DNA of 64,000 bases from Burkholderia sp. SRS-46 (GTDB lineage: Bacteria; Pseudomonadota; Gammaproteobacteria; Burkholderiales; Burkholderiaceae), in NCBI RefSeq assembly GCF_004343775.1, contig NZ_PTXL01000002.1, forward strand, positions 124,001 through 188,000. Reading direction: 5' to 3'. A program made the translations under genes and the position numbers. Positions 42,279 to 50,274 of this stretch are shown piece by piece. The number at the start of each line of letters is the position of its first letter. Position 1 is the first letter of the stretch. A model generated the notes under the pieces. The model did no database searches and was not told the origin of the DNA. It saw only the letters and a list, made by a program, of their open reading frames with translations.

Positions 42279-43202
42279 TTACCGGAACACCACCGTCTTG
42301 TTGCCGTTCAGCAGGACCCGGCGTTCCGCGAACCACTTCACCGCCCGCGCCAGCACCACGCACTCCGCATCCCCGCCGATCGTCGCGAGCGCCTCCGGCG
42401 ACATCGCGTGATCGATCCGCGCAACGTCCTGCTCGATGATCGGCCCCTCGTCGAGATCGCGCGTCACGAAGTGCGCGGTCGCCCCGATCAGCTTGACGCC
42501 GCGCGCGTGCGCCTGGCCATACGGCTGCGCGCCCTTGAAGCTCGGCAGGAACGAGTGATGGATGTTGATGATGCGCCCCTTCAGCGCCTCGCAAAACCCG
42601 GCCGACAGGATCTGCATGTAGCGCGCGAGCACCACCAGCTCGACGTCGTGCGCAGCGACGAGCGCGAGGATGCCCCGCTCCTGCGCCGCGCGCTCGTCGG
42701 CCGACGCGTGCGCCGGCAGCGGGAAATGATGGAACGGCAGGTTGTAGCCGTCGACGAGCCGCGCGAGGTCGCGGTGATTCGACACGACGCCGCACACCTC
42801 GACCGGCAGCGTGCCGCTCGCGTGGCGAAACAGCAGGTCGTTCAGGCAATGGCCGAGCTTCGACGCCATCAGCAGCACGCGGGGACGCTGCCGCGCGGCA
42901 AACAGTTGCCACTGCAGGTCCGCCCCGCGATCGAGCAGGCCGATGCCCGCATGCAGCGCCGTCTCGGTCGCGCCGCCGTCGTCCACCGCGAACACGATCC
43001 GCATGAACAGTCGTTCCGACGACGGATCGCTGTACTGCGCCGAATCCAGCACGTGGCCGCCCAGGTCCGCGAGCAGGCTCGACACGCGGTGAATCATCCC
43101 GCGCTGCACCGGGCAGGACGCGGCCAGCACGTATTCGACGCTCGTGGGCGCGACCGTCATCACCGCCTCGTTGGGCGAGCGGGCTTCGCTTTGTGTCAAC
43201 AC
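42279..43202 (-). CDS. purU: Formyltetrahydrofolate deformylase (PurU)
   Basis: 307 residues from a GTG with a strong GGAGGAG site upstream. An N-terminal ACT domain (about 20-95: VEYVLAASCPVQRGMIHRVSSLLADLG) precedes the formyl-transferase/hydrolase domain with INIHHSFLPSFKGAQPYGQA, VKLIGATAHFV and DEGPIIEQDVARIDH, which carry the catalytic Asn/His/Asp set. It hydrolyses 10-formyl-THF to formate plus THF, balancing one-carbon pools. It is the last gene of the seven-gene minus-strand operon, 15 bases after the aminotransferase gene, which suggests that the pathway loads one-carbon units onto folate. Confidence 0.95.
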   Translation of the reverse strand: MLTQSEARSPNEAVMTVAPTSVEYVLAASCPVQRGMIHRVSSLLADLGGHVLDSAQYSDPSSERLFMRIVFAVDDGGATETALHAGIGLLDRGADLQWQLFAARQRPRVLLMASKLGHCLNDLLFRHASGTLPVEVCGVVSNHRDLARLVDGYNLPFHHFPLPAHASADERAAQERGILALVAAHDVELVVLARYMQILSAGFCEALKGRIINIHHSFLPSFKGAQPYGQAHARGVKLIGATAHFVTRDLDEGPIIEQDVARIDHAMSPEALATIGGDAECVVLARAVKWFAERRVLLNGNKTVVFR

Positions 43203-43217
43203 GACGTCTCCTCCTCG

Positions 43218-44333
43218 TCAGATCGTGGCATGCGCTTTGCCGCTGCGCGCCGCCGTGTTCAGGTGGTCCACCACGTCGCCGAGGCGGCGCATGCCCTCGG
43301 TGATGTCGGCGGCGTCTAGCGCGCAGAACGGTACGCGCAGGAACTGGTAGCCGGGATGCGCGTCGAAGAACGCACTCCCCGACGAGAGCACGAGCCCCGC
43401 CTCGCGCGCCGCCGCCTGCAGCGACTGCTCGTCGATGCGCGTGCCGAGCCGCAGCGACGCGAAGAAGCCACCCTCCGGGCGCACGAACAGCCGTCCGGGC
43501 AGATAGCGCTCGATCGCCTGCACGCAGGTGTCGAGCCGCGGCCCGTAAAGCTGCTTCAGGCAATCGAGCTGCGGCGCCAGCCGGCCGTCCTCGCACCACG
43601 CCGCGACGATGCCCTGCGCGAAGAAGCTCGGCGTGATGTAGTGCCGCTCGGCCACGCTCGCGACACGCGTCACGACATCCTCGGGCGCAACCAGAAACCC
43701 GGTGCGGACGCCCGGGCTGATCAGCTTCGTAAACGAGCTCAGGTGCAGCGTCAGGTCCGGCGCCATGCTGCGCAGCGACGGCAGCGGCGTGCCGCGATAG
43801 CGGAGAAAGCCGTAAGGTCCGTCCTCGACGAGCAGGAACCGGTGCTCGCGCGCCCAGCGGATCATCGCGCGCCGCGCGTCGACGCTCATGCATGCGCCGG
43901 TCGGGTTCTGGAAGTCGGGAATCAGATAGACGAGCTTCGGCCGATGGCGTTTCAGCTCGCGCTCGAATGCATCGAGGCGGATGCCGTCATCGCCGACGTC
44001 GATGCCGACGATCGTGACGCCGTGCTGCCGCAAGGTCGTGATCGCGCGGTCGTAGGTCGGGCGCTCGACGAACACGACGTCGCCCGGCCGCAGGTACGCG
44101 TCGCAGATGAAATTGAACAGTTCGAGCGAACCGTGGCCGACCAGCACGTTCGACATCGCGCTGCCGAACCACGACGCGATGAACTCGCGCAGCGGCGGAT
44201 AGCCGAAAGCGGGCCCGTACTGCAGCATCCGGCCGGCGTCGCGCGCGAGCGCGCTCGCCGCCATCGCGCGCAGCGAATCGACCGGGAACGACCGCGGATC
44301 GGGAACGCCGCGCGACAGATCGATAGTTTTCAT
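43218..44333 (-). CDS. PLP-dependent aminotransferase, fold type I (MocR/2-aminoadipate transaminase-like)
   Basis: 371 residues from the ATG at 44333, with agga upstream. PLP-binding features: VGHGSLELFNFICDAYL, VFVERPTYDRAI, PDFQNPTGACMS (Asn and Pro of the family) and the Schiff-base Lys in LSSFTKLISPGVRTGFL. It resembles the enzyme half of MocR proteins but has no DNA-binding domain, so it is a catalytic transaminase. Substrate not deducible. Tight spacing to the gamma-glutamyltransferase (23 bases) and PurU genes puts it in the operon. Confidence 0.92.
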   Translation of the reverse strand: MKTIDLSRGVPDPRSFPVDSLRAMAASALARDAGRMLQYGPAFGYPPLREFIASWFGSAMSNVLVGHGSLELFNFICDAYLRPGDVVFVERPTYDRAITTLRQHGVTIVGIDVGDDGIRLDAFERELKRHRPKLVYLIPDFQNPTGACMSVDARRAMIRWAREHRFLLVEDGPYGFLRYRGTPLPSLRSMAPDLTLHLSSFTKLISPGVRTGFLVAPEDVVTRVASVAERHYITPSFFAQGIVAAWCEDGRLAPQLDCLKQLYGPRLDTCVQAIERYLPGRLFVRPEGGFFASLRLGTRIDEQSLQAAAREAGLVLSSGSAFFDAHPGYQFLRVPFCALDAADITEGMRRLGDVVDHLNTAARSGKAHATI

Positions 44334-44356
44334 GAGGAATCCTGTATGCAAGCGGG

Positions 44357-46081
44357 TTAGTTGACAAGGCGAACCGTGCCGCGTGCACGCGGATCGGATG
44401 CGGCTTCCGGCATGTCGCCGTTGACCCGGATCACCTGGATGTCGCCGTTCGTGAAGCGCGGCTGCAGGTTATAGCCGCGCGCGACGAGCTCCTCGGCGAG
44501 CACGCCCTCGATCGGCGCGTAAGGCTCCCAGTACACGGTGTTGACGGGCAGCAGCTGGTGATGGACGCGCATCTTCGCGACGGCCTTCGCGAGCGGCATG
44601 TCGAACGCATGCACGTTGTTGATCACCTGGAAGATCGATCCGAAGATCCGCGACCCGCCCGGCGTGCCGATCACGATCGACACCCGGCCGTCCTTCGTCA
44701 GGATCGTGGGCGTCATCGACGACAGCATGCGCTTGCCCGGCGCGATCGCGTTCGCGTCGGCGCCCACCAGGCCGAACCGGTTGGTCGCGCCCGGTTTCGC
44801 GGAGAAGTCGTCCATGTCGTTGTTCAGCAGGAAGCCCGCGCCCTCGACCACGACGCCGCTGCCGAACTTCGAATTCAGCGTGTAGGTGTTGGACACCGCG
44901 TTGCCGAACTTGTCGATGATCGAGAAATGGGTCGTCTCCTCGCTCTCCTCCAGCCCGGGCTGCACCGCGTCCAGCAGCGTCGGCACCGCGAGGTCGACCG
45001 CGGCCGCGCGGCGGCGGATGTACGCGGGCTCCAGCAGCGCGTCGACCGGCATTGCCTGAAAGGCCGGATCGCCCAGGTATTCGGCGCGATCCGCGAACAC
45101 CCGCTTCGACATTTCCGCGACGAGGTGGACGTACTGCGTCGAGTTGTGCTCGACGCCCGCGAATGCGGCGCTCAGCGCGTCCTTCATCTTCAGCAGCTGG
45201 AGCAGCCCGATCCCGCCCGAGCTGGGCGGCGGCGCGGTCACGACCTCGTAGCCGTTCCAGTGCGCGACGAGCGGCTTGCGCCAGATCGAGCGGTAGTGAC
45301 GCAGGTCGTCCTTGGTGATCGGCACGTCGAGGTCGGACAACTGCCTGACCAGCAGTTCCGCCGTCGCGCCGAGGTAGAACTCGTCGGCGCCGAAACGTGC
45401 GATACGCTCGAACGTATCGCCGAGCTCCGGCTGGCGGAACACGCCGCCCTCCTCCATCGCGCCGAAGAACCGCGCGAAGTTCGTCTTGTCCTCGAAATCG
45501 GCCAGCATGACGTCGCGGCGCTCGATCAGTTGGCGATGCACGACGAAGCCCTGCTTCGCGTAACGGATCGCGGGCGCCACCAGCCGCTGCCACGACAAGG
45601 TTCCGAACCGGCGGTGCGCGTCCCACAGCCCGCGCACGGTGCCCGGCACGGCGACCGAGTGGCGGCCGACCACGCACATGCCCGGCACGACCTCGCCAGC
45701 TTCGTCCAGATACATATCGCGCCGCGCGTTTGCCGGCGCGCATTCGCGATAGTCGAGGAAGTACGGCGAGCCGTCGTAATGGATGTTCATGAAACCGCCG
45801 CCGCCGATGTTGCCCGCTTCCGGGTAGGTGACGGACAGCACGAACGCCGCCGCGACTGCGGCGTCGATCGCGTTGCCGCCTTCCGCCAGCACCGCCTCGG
45901 CCTCGTTCGCGCTGTATACGTCCGGCGCGGCCACGGCGCCGGCCTTCAGCGCCGGCTCAAGCCGCTCGCCGGCCTCCTGCCTCATTTTCCGCATGATCCG
46001 CTGCGATTCCTCGGCCGCCTCGCGTGCCCGGACATCCTGTTCGCGTTCGCACTGGATCGGTTTTTCGTTGGAGATCTTCAT
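44357..46081 (-). CDS. ggt: Gamma-glutamyltransferase, apparently cytoplasmic
   Basis: 574 residues. The self-processing site and nucleophile T383 are intact in EETTHFSIIDKFGNAVSNTYTLN. The N-terminal subunit motif NIGGGGFMNIHY, the SSMTPTI segment that stabilises the transition state and the GTPGGSRI loop are present. GGT enzymes transfer or hydrolyse the gamma-glutamyl group of glutathione and related amides. Most are exported, but this N-terminus (MKISNEKPIQCEREQDV) is charged and carries no signal peptide, so it should work in the cytoplasm, where a gamma-glutamylated pathway intermediate could be the substrate. Confidence 0.93.
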   Translation of the reverse strand: MKISNEKPIQCEREQDVRAREAAEESQRIMRKMRQEAGERLEPALKAGAVAAPDVYSANEAEAVLAEGGNAIDAAVAAAFVLSVTYPEAGNIGGGGFMNIHYDGSPYFLDYRECAPANARRDMYLDEAGEVVPGMCVVGRHSVAVPGTVRGLWDAHRRFGTLSWQRLVAPAIRYAKQGFVVHRQLIERRDVMLADFEDKTNFARFFGAMEEGGVFRQPELGDTFERIARFGADEFYLGATAELLVRQLSDLDVPITKDDLRHYRSIWRKPLVAHWNGYEVVTAPPPSSGGIGLLQLLKMKDALSAAFAGVEHNSTQYVHLVAEMSKRVFADRAEYLGDPAFQAMPVDALLEPAYIRRRAAAVDLAVPTLLDAVQPGLEESEETTHFSIIDKFGNAVSNTYTLNSKFGSGVVVEGAGFLLNNDMDDFSAKPGATNRFGLVGADANAIAPGKRMLSSMTPTILTKDGRVSIVIGTPGGSRIFGSIFQVINNVHAFDMPLAKAVAKMRVHHQLLPVNTVYWEPYAPIEGVLAEELVARGYNLQPRFTNGDIQVIRVNGDMPEAASDPRARGTVRLVN

Positions 46082-46154
46082 GGTCTGCCAGTTCTGGTGA
46101 AATGAATGAAACGGCGCGCGAGCCGGCCGGTGGGCCGCCCGCGCGCTCTGCCCG

Positions 46155-48017
46155 TCAACCGAGCGCGGCTTGGTGGTACGCGACCGCCTGCGGCTGCGGC
46201 GCGGCGGCGCCGAGGAACACGCCGGGCCGGTTCGGGTGGTAGGCGAAATGCATCGGATGCTCGCGACGCTCGACGGCGTCGAACACCGCCTGCGCGATCT
46301 CGGGCGCCTGCGCGAATCCGCCGGTGTTGTGCCCGCCCGTGATCACGCAGCGGCCGCCCTGCGCGCCCGGCAGGATCTCGAACACGCCGAGGCCCGACGA
46401 GGTCCACGGCCGCACGCAGTACTTGAAGCTGTCCTGAAGATTGCCCGCCTCCGTCGCCGCGCGGTACGACGCCGGGAAGTACTTGGCGGCCGTGTCGACA
46501 AGCCCCTGGTAGATCTGCTGGAGTTGCGCGAGATCGATGTTGCGCGGATCGACGCCGGTATGGCCGTATCCCGATCCGATCACGAGAATCGGCCGGCCGC
46601 GCTCGTCCGTCGCGACGGTGATGTTCGCGTCCTCGGTGATGTGCCCCTTGCGCGCCAGCTTCAGCGAATGGCGCAGATCCGGCTCGAGGTTCGGGATCCG
46701 CAGCCACGCGCCGAGCACACCGTGGATCTTGCCCTTCGTCTCGGTGCCGCTCAGCAGCGTGTCGCCGTACGCGCCGGTCGACAGCACGTAGTGGTCGGCT
46801 TCGAGCACGTCGCCATCGATCCGCACGCCGCACACCCGCTCGAGCGCATCCCGCTCCAGGCTCTGCGCCCCGCATTCCCAGGTGAACTCCGCGCCGCCCG
46901 CACGCAGGCGCTGCAGCAGCTCGCGGACGAACTTGTGCGCGTTGACCGTGAAGCCGACCACGTGGACACCGCCCGCGACATGACCGCCGCGCACGGCATC
47001 GGCGAGCGCCGGATGCTGCTGCGCGACCTGCTGCGGCGTCAGCACCTGCTGGGTGGCGCCGATGCGGTTCTGGCGCCGCACCGCGGCCGCGAACTGCGTC
47101 TTGTCCGAATAGAGCCGCAGGATGCCCTGACGCAACAGCGAGGCCGTGAACAGGTCCGGATCCTCGTCGATCCAGCACGTCCATTTCGGGTAGCTCGCGC
47201 GCGACAGCGCGAAGATGTCCTCGTTGTACTTGTCGGCCAGCCAGACCGGGATGCCCTCGAACTCCCTGACCCAGCGCAGCTCGTTGTCGGACAGCGTCTC
47301 CTTCCAGTGGACGTTCCAGCCGAGCTCCGTCACGCTGCGCCTGAACAGGTTGTTCATCGTCAGCGAGACCTGCCTGTCGTTGTAGTTGTCCATCTCCGAC
47401 AGCGTGAACATCCGCGCGTCGTCGCCGCCGTGGCTGCATCCGTAGGCCGTCCACGAATGGGCCGCGCCGGGCTCCGGGCGCGCATCGACGAAATGCACCG
47501 CGTAGCCTTCCTGCTGCAGCCGGTACCCCGTCACGAGATTGACGAGCCCCGCGCCGACCAGCAGGACCTTCGTGCGCCCGACGACCGTGCCGGGCAGCAG
47601 CGCCGCTTCGTCGCGCTCGACGCGGCTGCGCAGCGCGTGCCGGACCCAGCGGGCCTCGAGCAGCTCGAATGCGTTGACGTAAGCATCGCCGAGCGACTTG
47701 CCGACCGCCTGCAAGGTCATGCTGTTGCCGGCCTCGATCTCGCCCGACGGCGCGTAGTCGAGCAGATCCTGCGCATTCGGATCGGGAATCACGACGCGCA
47801 CGACGTAGACCGGCGACGCGCTCGCCGCCGCCCATTCGTCGATCGCCTTGCGGGAAACCGGATCGCTCGAGATCAGCGCGTCGACGCCGCCCTCGATGAG
47901 CGTGCGCGCGAGCATGTCCTGGCTCTTGTGCAGCAGGTCCGGGCGATAGACCACGTTGTCGGCGAGCAGTGCGTCCTGCAGCGGCTGGTCCAGCACATCT
48001 AGCAACAATATCTTCAT
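46155..48017 (-). CDS. FAD-dependent DAO-type oxidase with extra N-terminal hydroxyacid-dehydrogenase-like domain
   Basis: 620 residues from the ATG at 48017; an in-frame ATG at 48050 has no ribosome-binding site. Residues 1-125 (MKILLLDVLDQPLQDAL, VDALISSDPVSRKA, VYVVRVVIPDPNAQDLLDYA) resemble the first half of the catalytic domain of D-2-hydroxyacid dehydrogenases but lack its NAD-binding part. From about residue 148 a DAO-family flavoprotein begins (TKVLLVGAGLVNLVTGYRL) and ends with a typical FAD-closing segment (GGRCVITGGHNTGGFAQAPE). DAO enzymes oxidise amino acids or N-methyl amines, giving imine, then ammonia or formaldehyde, and H2O2. The fusion is unusual. Confidence 0.85.
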   Translation of the reverse strand: MKILLLDVLDQPLQDALLADNVVYRPDLLHKSQDMLARTLIEGGVDALISSDPVSRKAIDEWAAASASPVYVVRVVIPDPNAQDLLDYAPSGEIEAGNSMTLQAVGKSLGDAYVNAFELLEARWVRHALRSRVERDEAALLPGTVVGRTKVLLVGAGLVNLVTGYRLQQEGYAVHFVDARPEPGAAHSWTAYGCSHGGDDARMFTLSEMDNYNDRQVSLTMNNLFRRSVTELGWNVHWKETLSDNELRWVREFEGIPVWLADKYNEDIFALSRASYPKWTCWIDEDPDLFTASLLRQGILRLYSDKTQFAAAVRRQNRIGATQQVLTPQQVAQQHPALADAVRGGHVAGGVHVVGFTVNAHKFVRELLQRLRAGGAEFTWECGAQSLERDALERVCGVRIDGDVLEADHYVLSTGAYGDTLLSGTETKGKIHGVLGAWLRIPNLEPDLRHSLKLARKGHITEDANITVATDERGRPILVIGSGYGHTGVDPRNIDLAQLQQIYQGLVDTAAKYFPASYRAATEAGNLQDSFKYCVRPWTSSGLGVFEILPGAQGGRCVITGGHNTGGFAQAPEIAQAVFDAVERREHPMHFAYHPNRPGVFLGAAAPQPQAVAYHQAALG

Positions 48018-48087
48018 GGTGGTGTCCGATGGAATGTCGGTAAGGGTCATGGATGCGCGTCGCGCATCCGGAACGCTCGCGCGGGCG

Positions 48088-49416
48088 TCAGCCGTGCGGG
48101 CTCATCGCCAGCAGCGCGAGCAGGTAGACATAGGCGATCGCCATGCCGAGCGCGCAGAAGCGCCAGTTCGACACGTAGCTGGTCTCGCGGCTCGACATCT
48201 GCAGGCTGGTGGCGGCGAGGATCGAGCAAATCGACACGGGCGACAGCAGGTTCGACATCACGAACATCGACGTCCACGCGAGGTACTGCACGTATGTCGG
48301 CCCGAGCACGGCCGCGTCCACCAGCGGGAAGAAGATGCCGAACAGGATCATCGGGTGCACGCCCAGCATCGTGATCGCGGGCAGCACGACGATCAGCAGC
48401 ACGCCGACCGCATACGGATTGCCGAGCGGCGCACGCACGGCCTGCGGCAGGTACGCGGCGAGATCGACGTGCTGGATCGTGAAGATCAGCAGGCTCGACG
48501 CCGCGAGCAGCAGCAACTCGGGCGCGATCCCGTCGACGCTCTTCGGCACTTCCTTCGCCAGCACCGGCGCCGCCTTGGCGCCGGACAGCACCAGCAGCTC
48601 GAACGCGTAGCCGGACACCATCGCGAACGCGAACGACCAGGTCAGCTTGTTGGTCATCACGTAGCAGATCGCGCCGAACGACGCCACCATCACTGCCAGC
48701 ACGAGCGGCTTGAGCTTGTCGACCGCGCGCGCCGTGCCGCGGCCGTCGTCGATTTCGAGACGCGGCGTCATCGCGCCCGCTACGACGAACAGCGCGAGCG
48801 GCATGCCGAGCAGCAGCACCGCGGCGGTATCCAGGTGCGGAATCGCCGCCGCGATCGACGCCGATGCCACCGTCGTCGGCAGGATGAACATCGATGCGCA
48901 CAGCGAACGCATCGTGATCCGCGCGATGCCGAGCCGGTTCCTTACCTGCGGCCCGCAGACGGTGCCCATCATCGAGATCGCGCCCTGGCTCGTGAACAGC
49001 GTGAGCGCCATCGTCGCGAGCGCGACCCTCACCGAGTTCCGCGGGCGGGCGGGCGACGTGATCAGCCGGCTGCTGACGAGCGCGGCGAGTCCCGAGCGCG
49101 TCAGGCTGTGGCGGAACAGCGACACGCCGACGAGCAGCGCCATCACCGGCGAGAACCGGCCCATCGCCGCCAGCAACTGCGGCGCATCGACCGCATTGCC
49201 GAGCAGCGGCACGCAGATCGCGAAGATGCCCACCGCGTACCAGAGCGTCTGCTTCTTGCGGCTCTCCTTCGACAGGCACAGGATCGCGAGCGGAACGCAG
49301 ACGATCACGCCGACGCTCGACGCCAGCTTGGGCAGCGCTGCCGAATACGCCGTTGCCGCCAGCAGCAGCATCGAGCTCAGCATCAGTGCGCTGGCTTTCT
49401 GCCATCCGTTCAACAT
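48088..49416 (-). CDS. Polytopic membrane transporter, family uncertain
   Basis: 442 residues, very hydrophobic, with roughly 10-12 membrane helices and short loops. A long polar loop in the middle (about 210-230, RLEIDDGRGTARAVDKLK) splits it into two halves. Each half has a Gly/Ser/Thr-rich helical hairpin (TLFTSQGAISMMGTVCG; FVMSNLLSPVSICSILAAT), as in ion-transporter superfamily carriers for organic anions, but I cannot assign a family. Within the operon it lies between the hydrolase and the oxidase genes and probably carries the pathway substrate across the inner membrane. Confidence 0.72.
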   Translation of the reverse strand: MLNGWQKASALMLSSMLLLAATAYSAALPKLASSVGVIVCVPLAILCLSKESRKKQTLWYAVGIFAICVPLLGNAVDAPQLLAAMGRFSPVMALLVGVSLFRHSLTRSGLAALVSSRLITSPARPRNSVRVALATMALTLFTSQGAISMMGTVCGPQVRNRLGIARITMRSLCASMFILPTTVASASIAAAIPHLDTAAVLLLGMPLALFVVAGAMTPRLEIDDGRGTARAVDKLKPLVLAVMVASFGAICYVMTNKLTWSFAFAMVSGYAFELLVLSGAKAAPVLAKEVPKSVDGIAPELLLLAASSLLIFTIQHVDLAAYLPQAVRAPLGNPYAVGVLLIVVLPAITMLGVHPMILFGIFFPLVDAAVLGPTYVQYLAWTSMFVMSNLLSPVSICSILAATSLQMSSRETSYVSNWRFCALGMAIAYVYLLALLAMSPHG

Positions 49417-49434
49417 GACGTTCTCCTTATCGTT

Positions 49435-50259
49435 CTAGATGGACTGAAGAAATTCGTTGAGCAGGTTCGGCTCGGTCACCATCGGATCGTGCCGCGCGTC
49501 CAGCTCGCGCCAGATCCAGCCCGGTTGCGCGCGGATGTCCTTCTTGAGCTTCGCCAGCGGCGCGAACGAATGGGCGACGCAGTCGACATAGATGCGCGGC
49601 ACGCCGTTGCCGATCGGGTTCTTCAGGTAGAACTTCTCCTGGTAAGGACCGACCGGATGCGGCGTCAACAACGACCCGACCCACGCCTTGTCCTCCTCCG
49701 TGACGATGTCGTAGGTGCTGAGCGGAGGCGGCGGAATCGCGATGCCGTTGCCTTCGCGCGCCACCTGCTCGAGCCGCTTGCGGGTAATCTCCGCCGGCTG
49801 CGCGTCGAACGCGGAAACGCCGTTCGGGACGACGAGCGCATCGAGATAGACGAGCGTCCGGAGCGCATGCGGAATCCGGTCGGCCACGCCGCTGATGATG
49901 AGCCCCGAGAAGCCGCTGCCGACGAGAATCACGTCGTTCAGGCCTTCGTACTGGATGTGGTTGACGATGCTCGTGATATGGGTGGTGAGCGTGATGTCCT
50001 TCGACAGCAGATGCTTGGCTTCACCCACGCCCGGACAAGTCGGCGTGGACACGTAATGCCCGGCCGCGCGCAGCTTCTCCGCGACCTTCTTCCAGCACCA
50101 GCCGCCGTACCACGCGCCGTGCACGAGCACGAACGTCTTGGCCTTCGACGGCGATTGCACCGGCGCCTTGGCCGGCGTGTCCTGCGCGTTGACCTGCCGG
50201 GCCGCGAACGCGCCCAGCGCGAGGCCGAGCGCCCCATTGTTGAAGTTGCGACGATTCAT
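49435..50259 (-). CDS. Tat-exported alpha/beta hydrolase fold protein lacking the usual nucleophile serine
   Basis: 274 residues. The N-terminus MNRRNFNNGALGLALGAFAARQVNA is a Tat-type signal (NRRNF), so the protein is periplasmic. The fold is clear: oxyanion region FVLVHGAWYGGWCW and the His segment ARHDPMVTEP (H257), as in esterases of the HNL/methylesterase group. At the nucleophile elbow, where relatives have G-H-S-Y-G-G, this protein reads G114-S-G116-F-S-G119, so the expected Ser is Gly116. Either a neighbouring Ser is used or the protein is a non-catalytic binder. It lies 15 bases after the FAD-protein gene. Confidence 0.82.
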   Translation of the reverse strand: MNRRNFNNGALGLALGAFAARQVNAQDTPAKAPVQSPSKAKTFVLVHGAWYGGWCWKKVAEKLRAAGHYVSTPTCPGVGEAKHLLSKDITLTTHITSIVNHIQYEGLNDVILVGSGFSGLIISGVADRIPHALRTLVYLDALVVPNGVSAFDAQPAEITRKRLEQVAREGNGIAIPPPPLSTYDIVTEEDKAWVGSLLTPHPVGPYQEKFYLKNPIGNGVPRIYVDCVAHSFAPLAKLKKDIRAQPGWIWRELDARHDPMVTEPNLLNEFLQSI

Positions 50260-50274
50260 GGTTGCGGTCTCCTG

